DNA from: DATLZB01 sp035574175
Lineage (GTDB): Bacteria > Pseudomonadota > Alphaproteobacteria > Rhizobiales > Hyphomicrobiaceae
NCBI GenBank assembly: GCA_035574175.1
Contig: DATLZB010000218.1
Coordinates: 1 to 13,777 of the forward strand
Direction: 5' to 3'
DNA length: 13,777 bases
Shown: positions 6,122 to 13,777 of the stretch, in pieces
Layout of the letters: every line of letters begins with the position of its first letter
Position numbering within the stretch: position 1 is the first letter of the stretch
The notes under the pieces: model-generated
What the model was told of the DNA's origin: nothing
The model's database searches: none
What the model saw: the letters and a program-made list of their open reading frames with translations, nothing else
Translations under genes and position numbers: made by a program

Positions 6122-9057
6122 GACGCACCTCTCTGCCTCTCGACCCGGATCGGCAGATCGACCCGGAAGGTCGAGCCCCTGCCGGGCTCCGATTCAACCG
6201 AAATCCGCCCCCCATGCAATTCGACAATGCGTCTACTGATGGCCAAGCCGAGCCCAGTGCCGCCCTTTTTCTTGGTATTGGAGCTGTCGACCTGGTGAAA
6301 TTCCTCGAAGATGCGCTCGTGCTCGGAGTGAGGAATGCCGGGACCCGTGTCGGTGATCTTGATGACGAACTTCGCCTTGGTGTTCCTAACCGTGATTTTG
6401 ATTTCGCCCTTGTCGGTGAACTTGATCGCGTTGCCGACCAGGTTGAGCAACACCTGCGCGACCCGGCGCTCGTCGCCGCGCCCGACGGGCAGTTCCTCGG
6501 CAATTGCCGCCGTGAGGCGCAGTTTCTTCTCGGCCGCGAGCGACTCGGTGGCCGTGACCACCGTCTGCACGACGTTGGAGAGCGAGTAATCCTCGAGCCG
6601 CAGCACGAGCTGGCCGGCCTCGATCTTGGAGAGATCGAGCACATCGTTGATGAGGCCCAAGAGATGCTTGCCGTTCGCCTGCACGCGATCGAGCACGCCT
6701 TTGATCTTTGGCGCCACCTCGCCATACACGCCGTCCTGGATCAGCTCGGCATAACCGAGGATGGCGTTGAGCGGCGTCCTGAGTTCGTGGCTCATGTTGG
6801 CGAGGAACTGCGACTTGTGCAGGCTCGCGATCTCGAGCTGATGGCTCTTCTCCTCGATCTCGCGGAAGAGGCGGGCATTGTTGATGGCGATGGAGGACTG
6901 GGAGGCGAGCGTCTGCAGCAGCTTGACGGTCTCAGGTGCGAAACCGCCGGCATAGACGCGGCGCACGAGGAGGACACCGATCGTCTTGTCCTTGTGAATG
7001 AGGGGCACCGCCAGCAGCGCGCGAACACCGCTATCACGCAGCACCTCGAACAGCGGATGATCTCTTCGGTTCTCGATATCGGCGACCTCGACGGGGATAC
7101 CTTGAGCGGCGCATTCTCCGACGATGGGGTCGCCGAGGCGGCTGGGATGCGCGCGCACCGCCTCGATCAGCTCATCGCTCATGTCGTGCGCGGCCTCCAG
7201 TCGGAGCACGCCCTGAGCGGAATCGAGCACGTAGATTGCGCCGCCACCGGTTTGCGAGATCCCGCACGCGTGGCGCAGGATCGTGCCGAGCACGGTTGTC
7301 AGATCGAGCGAGGAGGATACGGCTTGTCCGACCTCCCCGAGCGCCTTGAGTTCGGCAACCGACCGCGTGAGCTCCCGGGTCCGTGACTGAAGCTCGTCGA
7401 ACAGCCGCACGTTCTCGATTGCGATCACCGCCTGGTCGGCGAAGGTGGTGAGCAGCTCGATCTGCTTCTCCGTGAACGGGCGCACGCTTTTGCGCCCTAG
7501 CGTAAGAACGCCGATCGGACTCCCTTCGCGCAGCAGCGGCACGCCGAGGAACGTCCGGTAGCCGGCCTTTCGCTGCGGCTCGAGATAGGTGTATTCGGGA
7601 TCAGCCAGCACGTCGGCGATCTGCACCGCCTTTCGCTCCAGCAGCACGCGGCCGACCACGCTGCCGCGCCCGGGCTTAAGCCGCAGCGTCTTGGCGTAAT
7701 CAACCCAGTCGGACGGGAAGTTATAGTTGGTGACGTGTTGGAATCCGGCGTCGCCTTGTCGGGTCATGGCCGCCATGTCGGCATCGCACAGCCGGGCTGC
7801 CGATTCCGTCAGCGTGTCCAGCACCGTCTTCAGGTCGAACGTCGAGCGGCTGATGAGCTTGAGCACGTCGGCGGTGGCCGTCTGATACGTCAGCGATTCG
7901 CGCAACTCGCTCAACAGCCGTGTGTTCTCGATGGCGATGACGGCCTGGGCGGCGAAATTGGTCAGCAGCGCAATTTGCTTGTCGGTGAACGAGCGAACTT
8001 CCTGCCGATAGATGAGGATGGCCCCGATCAGTTCGTCTTCTTTGAGCATCGGAACGCCGACGAGCGTCCGCGCGCCGGCGATTTGGGTGAGCGTCGGTCC
8101 TGTGAAACCCGGCGGCACATTGAATTGATCGGGTTCGGCCAGGGCATCGAGGAAGTGGACCGTCTGTTTTGTTCTGGCCACCCGGCCAAGAACAGTGCCC
8201 GGGGCCGGCCGCCGCACCCCGACGCGGCGCAACTGTTTGGCAAGGTCGTCCGGCAGGCCGCGCAGAGCAGCTAGGCGAAATCCATCCGCCTCGCGCAGGA
8301 ACAGGGCACCGAACTTGGCATCGCAGATGCGCGTAGCGTTTTCCAACATGGACTGAAACACCGGCTGGAGGTCGCCGGGCGATGTCGAGATGATCTGTAG
8401 GACCTCCGCAGTGGCGGTCTGCTGCTGCAGCGATTCAGCGAGATCGTCGGTGCGCTGGCGCAGCTCGTTCAACAGCCGCGTGTTCTCGATGGCAATCACG
8501 GCCTGATCGGCAAACGTCTTCAGCACCGCGAGCTGCTTGTCCGACAACGGACCGGGCGCGAGCCGCACGACGCTGAGCGCGCCGATCGCCGCTCCGGCAC
8601 GCATCATCGGCATGATGGTCACGGCCCGATAACCGCTCGCGAGGAAGTTCCTGGCGCCTGCCGCAAGCTCTGCCGGCGCCTGCTCGACGTCCGGAACGTC
8701 GACGAGTCGGCCATCCAGAATGGCCCAACCATGCATGTATTCGCGTGTGAGCGGGATCGGGAACCTTGCGCGCCAAGCTGCCGCGCGGCTCTCGTCCGCC
8801 TCCGCGAGGGCAGCCGCGGTGACCCGATCCCCCTCCGGCAGCGCGATGAAGACAGCAGCATCGCCGAACAGCTTGACCCCGCTCCATACGATGGCATCGA
8901 ACACCGGTTGCGTGTCGATCGGCGAACTGGCGATCACCTGAAGGATCTCGGCCGTCGCCGCCTGCCTTTCATGCGCTTCCTTGAGCTGCTGCTGCAGAGG
9001 CGCGATTTGCCCCTCGAAGAGCCCAACGTCATCCGTGTGCGAGGAGATTGCAGCCAA
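6118..9057 (-). CDS. Cytosolic four-GAF sensor histidine kinase
   Basis: A soluble sensor kinase of about 979 residues without membrane segments. Four GAF domains lie at about 49-193, 230-379, 409-549 and 584-728, joined by helical linkers. The first three end in nearly the same helix (AVIAIENTRLL or a close variant). The kinase core follows: H-box FLANMSHELRTPL with phosphorylated H757, N-box LLNLVGNAIKF, G1 box DTGPGIP near 903, F-box and G2 box GGTGLGLA near 932. It ends without a receiver; the next two genes supply receivers. GAF domains bind small ligands, haem, nucleotides or other chromophores, but none can be assigned here. Start choice: the frame opens from a TTG at 9156 whose GGAGG is only 1-2 nt away. 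I prefer the TTG at 9057 with GGCGGAG 6 nt upstream. No in-frame ATG precedes the first GAF domain, so the exact start is uncertain. Confidence 0.92.
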   Translation of the reverse strand: MAAISSHTDDVGLFEGQIAPLQQQLKEAHERQAATAEILQVIASSPIDTQPVFDAIVWSGVKLFGDAAVFIALPEGDRVTAAALAEADESRAAAWRARFPIPLTREYMHGWAILDGRLVDVPDVEQAPAELAAGARNFLASGYRAVTIMPMMRAGAAIGALSVVRLAPGPLSDKQLAVLKTFADQAVIAIENTRLLNELRQRTDDLAESLQQQTATAEVLQIISTSPGDLQPVFQSMLENATRICDAKFGALFLREADGFRLAALRGLPDDLAKQLRRVGVRRPAPGTVLGRVARTKQTVHFLDALAEPDQFNVPPGFTGPTLTQIAGARTLVGVPMLKEDELIGAILIYRQEVRSFTDKQIALLTNFAAQAVIAIENTRLLSELRESLTYQTATADVLKLISRSTFDLKTVLDTLTESAARLCDADMAAMTRQGDAGFQHVTNYNFPSDWVDYAKTLRLKPGRGSVVGRVLLERKAVQIADVLADPEYTYLEPQRKAGYRTFLGVPLLREGSPIGVLTLGRKSVRPFTEKQIELLTTFADQAVIAIENVRLFDELQSRTRELTRSVAELKALGEVGQAVSSSLDLTTVLGTILRHACGISQTGGGAIYVLDSAQGVLRLEAAHDMSDELIEAVRAHPSRLGDPIVGECAAQGIPVEVADIENRRDHPLFEVLRDSGVRALLAVPLIHKDKTIGVLLVRRVYAGGFAPETVKLLQTLASQSSIAINNARLFREIEEKSHQLEIASLHKSQFLANMSHELRTPLNAILGYAELIQDGVYGEVAPKIKGVLDRVQANGKHLLGLINDVLDLSKIEAGQLVLRLEDYSLSNVVQTVVTATESLAAEKKLRLTAAIAEELPVGRGDERRVAQVLLNLVGNAIKFTDKGEIKITVRNTKAKFVIKITDTGPGIPHSEHERIFEEFHQVDSSNTKKKGGTGLGLAISRRIVELHGGRISVESEPGRGSTFRVDLPIRVERQRGAS

Positions 9058-9063
9058 GGTCGT

Positions 9064-9070
9064 CTCCGCC
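9064..9070 (-). promoter_or_regulatory. Ribosome binding site supporting the TTG start of the four-GAF kinase
   Basis: GGCGGAG on the minus strand, 6 nt before the TTG at 9057. The alternative TTG at 9156 has GGAGG almost touching the codon, which is too close for normal initiation. This assigns roughly 120 bp between amaB and the kinase to a leader that may hold a promoter, but I see no clear promoter or terminator in it. Confidence 0.45.
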
Positions 9071-9179
9071 GGCGCCTTGCAGCGCCTGTCGTCCGTGGCA
9101 CGGGGCGCGATGGATAGTACACCAGAATGCCGCCCTGCCGCTCGCGCTGCCGGCAAACCTCCGCGGCGGGCCGGCCTCG

Positions 9180-10721
9180 TTAACCGTCCACCTCGAACCT
9201 CACCCCCTGCGCCAGCGGCAGCGCGCTGCCGTAGTTGATGGTGTTGGTCGCCCGCCGCATGTAGGCCTTCCAGGCATCCGAGCCTGACTCGCGCCCACCG
9301 CCCGTCTCCTTCTCACCGCCGAAGGCGCCGCCGATCTCCGCCCCCGACGGACCGATGTTGACGTTGGCGATGCCGCAGTCGGAGCCCGCCGCCGACAGGA
9401 ACCGCTCCGCCTCGGTCAGGTCCTTGGTGAAGATGGAGGAGGCGAGCCCCTGCGGCACGTCGTTGTGCAGTGCGATGGCCTCCTCCAGGGTGCGGTAGCG
9501 GAGCACGTAGAGGATCGGCGCGAAGGTCTCGCGCTTGACGATGTCGATCTGCGCGCCGACCTCGGCCAGCGCTGGCGCCACGTAGTAGGCATCCGGATAT
9601 CGCTCGGCGAGCACGCGCGCCCCGCCGGTGACCTTACCACCCGCGAGCTTTACCGCCTCGAGCGCTGCGCCCATGCCCTCGAATGCCCGTGCATCGATCA
9701 GTGGACCGACGAGCGTGCCGGCCTCGCGCGGATCGCCGATTTTCGCCAAGGCGTAGAGCTTCTTCAGCCGCGCGAGCAGTATGTCGTAGATGTCCTCGTG
9801 CACGATCAGCCGGCGCAGGCTCGTGCAGCGTTGGCCTGCTGTGCCCATCGCGGCGAACGCGATAGCGCGCACCGCGAGGTCAAGGTCGGCCGACGGCGCC
9901 ACGATCGCCCCGTTGTTGCCGCCGAGCTCGAGCAGCGGCCGCGCGAGACGCCGCGCCAGCCGCTCCGCCACCGCGCGGCCCATGGCCGTCGAGCCGGTGG
10001 CCGAGACGAGCGGCACGCGCGCATCCTCCACCAGCGCCTCGCCGACCTCACGGCCGCCGAGGAGCACCGACGACAAGCCCTTCGGCGCCTCGCCGAAGCG
10101 CTTCGCCGCCCGTTCGAACAGGGCCTGCGTGGCGAGCGCCGTCAGCGGTGTCTTCTCCGACGGCTTCCAAACGATCGCGTTGCCGCACACGAGCGCCAGC
10201 GCCGCGTTCCAGGCCCACACTGCCACCGGGAAATTGAACGCCGTGATGATGCCGACGGGGCCCAGCGGATGCCAGGTTTCCATCATCCTGTGGTCGGGCC
10301 GCTCGCTGGCGATGGTGAGCCCATAGAGCTGACGCGACAGGCCGACGGCGAAGTCGGCGACGTCGATCATCTCCTGCACTTCACCCAAGCCCTCGGATAG
10401 GATCTTGCCGGCTTCGAGGGTGACGAGCCGGCCGAGGTCGTCCTTGGCCGCGCGCAGCTCCTCGGCCAACAGCCGCACCAGCTCGCCGCGGCGCGGCGCT
10501 GGCAGCATGCGCCAAGCCAGAAAGGCCTCACGTGCGCGACCGATCGCCTCCGTGACGTCGCGGCGAGAGGCCGCGCGCACGTGGGCCATGACCTCTCCCG
10601 TGATCGGCGAGCGTGCGGGAAGGCCCTGCGCGACAAGTGCGCTCTGCGCGACCCCGAGCCTCTCGAGGATGCCGAGTGCTTCCTCCCGCACGCTCGGCAA
10701 GGCGGCAGCGGACCTGGTCAT
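9180..10721 (-). CDS. amaB: ALDH7-family aldehyde dehydrogenase, probable L-piperidine-6-carboxylate/alpha-aminoadipate semialdehyde dehydrogenase
   Basis: A 513-residue NAD-dependent aldehyde dehydrogenase of the antiquitin (ALDH7) type. Visible catalytic elements are N163 in AFNFP, K186 in WKPSEK, the NAD-binding SATGSTAMG (240-248), general base E265 in LELGGNN and nucleophile C299 in GQRCTS. The C-terminal signature GGEKETGGGRESGSDAWKAYMRR and the ending around INYGSALPLAQG are diagnostic of ALDH7. In bacteria this family (AmaB of Pseudomonas putida) oxidises piperideine-6-carboxylate/aminoadipate semialdehyde to aminoadipate in lysine and pipecolate breakdown. The same minus-strand frame stays open to 11363. 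I start at the ATG at 10721 because GGAGGAG lies just upstream and ALDH7 proteins are about 510 residues. The extra upstream translation is low-complexity antisense of the neighbouring gene. It is divergent from a binding-protein-like gene. The precise substrate is inferred from family only. Confidence 0.93.
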   Translation of the reverse strand: MTRSAAALPSVREEALGILERLGVAQSALVAQGLPARSPITGEVMAHVRAASRRDVTEAIGRAREAFLAWRMLPAPRRGELVRLLAEELRAAKDDLGRLVTLEAGKILSEGLGEVQEMIDVADFAVGLSRQLYGLTIASERPDHRMMETWHPLGPVGIITAFNFPVAVWAWNAALALVCGNAIVWKPSEKTPLTALATQALFERAAKRFGEAPKGLSSVLLGGREVGEALVEDARVPLVSATGSTAMGRAVAERLARRLARPLLELGGNNGAIVAPSADLDLAVRAIAFAAMGTAGQRCTSLRRLIVHEDIYDILLARLKKLYALAKIGDPREAGTLVGPLIDARAFEGMGAALEAVKLAGGKVTGGARVLAERYPDAYYVAPALAEVGAQIDIVKRETFAPILYVLRYRTLEEAIALHNDVPQGLASSIFTKDLTEAERFLSAAGSDCGIANVNIGPSGAEIGGAFGGEKETGGGRESGSDAWKAYMRRATNTINYGSALPLAQGVRFEVDG

Positions 10722-10725
10722 GGCG

Positions 10726-10732
10726 CTCCTCC
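10726..10732 (-). promoter_or_regulatory. Ribosome binding site that decides the amaB start
   Basis: GGAGGAG on the minus strand, 4 nt before the ATG at 10721. It excludes the 214-codon upstream extension of the open frame. Confidence 0.75.
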
Positions 10733-10768
10733 GATGGGTCGTTCGGCAATCATCGCGTCGGCGGCAGG

Positions 10769-10798
10769 TTGAGGCAAGCGCCGCTCCATCGGTATAGA
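10769..10798 (+). promoter_or_regulatory. Candidate sigma70-type promoter for the binding-protein-like gene
   Basis: TTGAGG (10769-10774) and TATAGA (10793-10798) are separated by 18 bp. The -10 element is followed about 30 bp later by the GAGAGGA ribosome site of the gene at 10842. It is the only AT-rich promoter-like pair in the 120-bp divergent region. It is assigned by eye and not tested. Confidence 0.45.
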
Positions 10799-10841
10799 TA
10801 TCGCCGGCCCTGGGACCCGACGAGCAGGAGAGAGGACAACG

Positions 10842-11594
10842 ATGGACACCGACAAGAACGCAGCCATCAAGGAGCTCGCTCCGACGGGCAGGCTCCGCGT
10901 CGGCGTTGCCGTCGGCCCGACCGTCGGCGCCGGTAACGTGGCGATCGACGCCGCCACCGGCAAGCCGAAGGGCATCGCGGTCGACCTTGGCAAGGAGCTG
11001 GCCGACCGTCTCGGCGTGCCGGTCGAGTACGTGCCTTATCCAAACTCGGGGGCTTTGACCGAGGCCGCTGCCAGCGGTGCCTGGGACGTCGCCTTCCTGC
11101 CCGTCGATGAGGAGCGCAGGAAGAAGGTCGACTTCGGGCCCGCGCACATGGTGCTGCAGAGCACCTACCTGGTCGCGCCCGGCTCGGCCGTCAAAACCCA
11201 CGCCGACGTGGATCGGCTGGGGATTCGCGTCGCCGGCATCGAGAACACGGCGACGACCCGCGCCGCGCAGCGTTCGCTCAAGGCGGTCGTCATCATGAAC
11301 GTGAAGACCGCCGACGAGCTGCTGTCCCTGTTGCGCACTGGCCAGGTGGAGGCCGTCGTGCAATCGCGCGAGGCGCTCATCGGCCTTGCCAAGAAGCTGC
11401 CGGGCGCCCGCGTGCTCGACGGCAGCTTCCTGAACTCGTTCGTGGCCGTCGCCGTGCCGAAGGGCCGTCCGGCCGCGCTCGCTTGCGTGAGCAGCTTCAT
11501 CGAGGAGGCCAAGGCCTCGGGCCTCGTGCGCCGTGCCCTAGACAATGCGGGGCTGACGACCTCCACCGTCGCCCCTGCCGGCCAGATGCCGTGA
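10842..11594 (+). CDS. Periplasmic-binding-protein-like (SBP_bac_3) protein lacking a signal peptide
   Basis: A 250-residue protein with the type II periplasmic binding fold of amino-acid ABC receptors. Seen are the opening strand LRVGVAVGP (about 18-26), KGIAVDLGKELADRLG (first lobe), the WDVAFLPVDEERRKKVDFGPA segment typical of family 3, and the second-lobe pattern with LRTGQVEAVV. It begins MDTDKNAAIKELAPTG, polar with no signal peptide. The in-frame codons upstream carry no hydrophobic stretch, so the protein is predicted to stay in the cytosol. The ATG has GAGAGGA 5 nt upstream, so the start is well supported. No ABC permease or ATPase is adjacent. It could be a receptor that lost export, a cytosolic ligand-binding protein, or an enzyme on this fold such as a cyclohexadienyl dehydratase-like protein. 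Divergence from amaB hints at amino-acid metabolism, but this is inference. Confidence 0.88.
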   Translation: MDTDKNAAIKELAPTGRLRVGVAVGPTVGAGNVAIDAATGKPKGIAVDLGKELADRLGVPVEYVPYPNSGALTEAAASGAWDVAFLPVDEERRKKVDFGPAHMVLQSTYLVAPGSAVKTHADVDRLGIRVAGIENTATTRAAQRSLKAVVIMNVKTADELLSLLRTGQVEAVVQSREALIGLAKKLPGARVLDGSFLNSFVAVAVPKGRPAALACVSSFIEEAKASGLVRRALDNAGLTTSTVAPAGQMP

Positions 11595-11892
11595 GCCAGG
11601 CCCGACAAGAAATGGGGAGAGCCGCCATGCGCCTTCATCGAGTTGAGACCACCCTCGCCCGCGGCTCGACCTCGAATTATGCGCGTAGGTCTTCCACGAC
11701 GGCGCATAGCTGTCGTCTGCCTCCGCGAAAATAGTGCCGAATCTCCGTCCGCGCATTGCTGACAGCAGGTCCCTGGCTGCTCCATTCATCCCAATTCATC
11801 ATTCAGAACACCTTTCTGCCCCGTCGAACCTCTAGCCGATTCGATCACGCGCGAGGCAACCAGATGTTCTTGTTTTGTGCTCACAGCGGCGC
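11595..11892. other. 298-bp intergenic stretch without a convincing gene
   Basis: Lies between the binding-protein-like gene (+) and the GNAT gene (-), whose 3' ends converge here. It holds a 35-codon plus-strand frame (11627-11734, ATG with GGGGAG about 8 nt upstream) and overlapping minus-strand frames, none with a recognisable domain. It also holds a 7-bp inverted repeat TATGCGC/GCGCATA with a 17-nt loop around 11676-11706 and no T-run. Parts are more AT-rich than the surrounding genes. No RNA gene or mobile element was recognised. It may be a decayed remnant or a plain spacer. Confidence 0.4.
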
Positions 11893-12402
11893 CTACGCCG
11901 GCCGTTGCGCCACCATGAACCACGACGGCCCAGCGACCGGATCGTTGACCACCCGCCGCCAGCGGAACCCCGCCTTCTCGTAGGCCCGCACGGCCCGCTC
12001 GTTGGCGATCGAGGGAAACACGCACACGGCAATTGCCAGCGTGGTGGCGAACACCTCCTCCTTGAGCAGCGCCAGGGCGCGCGCGCCGATGCCGCGGTTG
12101 CGGTGCGCCTCCGAGGCGATGAAGAGGTCGAGGTCCCAGGTGCCGGGCTCGAGGTCTTGCGGCAGCGCCTCGCCCCACAGGCTCGCATCGACGGCGTGCC
12201 CGTAGCCGACCGCCGCGCCGTCCGCCTCGATCATGCGGCAGATCGCGTGCGCCGAGCCCATGGCGAGCGTCACTTCCGCTTCCGTGCTCGACTTGGGCCC
12301 CCACCAGGCTTCGATGTCGGGCCGCGCCAGCCAGGCACGGATGAGAGCCAGGTCCGCACCTGCGGCGGGCCTCAGCCTCACTTCGTGCGCTGCGCCCTCC
12401 AT
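11893..12402 (-). CDS. GNAT-family N-acetyltransferase, related to the AAC(6')/IucB-like group
   Basis: A 169-residue acetyl-CoA-dependent acetyltransferase. The N-terminus (VRLRPAAGADLALIRAWL) is the usual first strand and helix. The cofactor-binding motif A is DLFIASEAHRNRGIG (about 92-106), with the R-x-x-G-x-G core as RNRGIG. The final region NERAVRAYEKAGFRW (about 133-147) is the standard motif B. The early WWGP element and overall layout recall the aminoglycoside 6'-acetyltransferase/siderophore-acetyltransferase branch. The substrate cannot be read, so resistance should not be assumed. The ATG at 12402 has GGGGAG about 7 nt upstream. It starts 24 bp after the purH stop codon on the same strand and is probably co-transcribed with it. 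The link to purine synthesis is likely only positional. Confidence 0.88.
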   Translation of the reverse strand: MEGAAHEVRLRPAAGADLALIRAWLARPDIEAWWGPKSSTEAEVTLAMGSAHAICRMIEADGAAVGYGHAVDASLWGEALPQDLEPGTWDLDLFIASEAHRNRGIGARALALLKEEVFATTLAIAVCVFPSIANERAVRAYEKAGFRWRRVVNDPVAGPSWFMVAQRPA

Positions 12403-12426
12403 CGTGCGCTCCCCGCTCGCTATCCG

Positions 12427-13777
<1,351 letters not shown>

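Noticed and set aside
6214..7386. Plus-strand frame of 390 codons opposite the kinase gene
   Set aside because: No domain is recognisable, and it is fully antisense to the GAF and kinase domains, whose motifs are unambiguous.
10722..11363. Minus-strand open frame extending amaB to 727 codons
   Set aside because: The added part is antisense to the binding-protein-like gene, crosses the divergent promoter region and has no domain. A strong ribosome site and family length fix the start at 10721.
11538..11789. Minus-strand 83-codon frame in the gap after the binding-protein-like gene
   Set aside because: The N-terminal 40 residues look protein-like at a glance, but no family is recognised and the rest is antisense to the 3' end of the neighbouring gene.

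Overview
The window is high-GC, densely packed DNA that reads as chromosome of an alphaproteobacterium, most likely Hyphomicrobiales (Rhizobiales). The strongest pointers are a full-length CcrM-type GANTC methyltransferase, which is a hallmark of that class, a DivK-like single-domain response regulator, and Bug/TctC solute receptors. No rRNA, tRNA, insertion sequence, CRISPR array or phage gene was seen. The layout looks like ordinary chromosome rather than an island.

Layout. (1) 2-751 (+): the 3' part of an ornithine cyclodeaminase/mu-crystallin family gene, converging with a 6-bp gap on two tandem Bug/TctC receptor genes (758-1792 and 1891-2934, both -). (2) 3026-4138 (-): ccrM. Divergent from it, across 274 bp, is a 59-aa single-pass membrane protein gene (4413-4592, +). 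(3) 4605-9057 (-): a signalling operon of a cytosolic four-GAF histidine kinase, a DivK-like receiver and a receiver-class III cyclase fusion. The three genes are joined by two GTGA stop/start overlaps, and the operon ends in an intrinsic terminator whose loop holds the cyclase stop codon. (4) 9180-10721 (-): an ALDH7-type aldehyde dehydrogenase (amaB-like), sharing a 120-bp divergent intergenic region with a periplasmic-binding-protein-like gene (10842-11594, +) that has no signal peptide. (5) 11595-11892: a gap without a convincing gene. (6) 11893-12402 (-): a GNAT acetyltransferase directly downstream of purH (12427-13777, -), whose 5' end is outside the window.

Function. The signalling operon is the most coherent unit. 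Four GAF domains would sense cytosolic ligands, the kinase would phosphorylate one or both receivers, and the cyclase fusion would turn phosphorylation into a cyclic-nucleotide signal. amaB points to lysine/pipecolate catabolism. The Bug receptors point to carboxylate capture, but no membrane subunits are in view. purH is de novo purine synthesis housekeeping.

Nothing here is an obviously new defence or mobile system. The points most worth a second look are the cyclase operon and its altered active-site residue, the signal-less binding protein opposite amaB, and the small membrane protein opposite ccrM.
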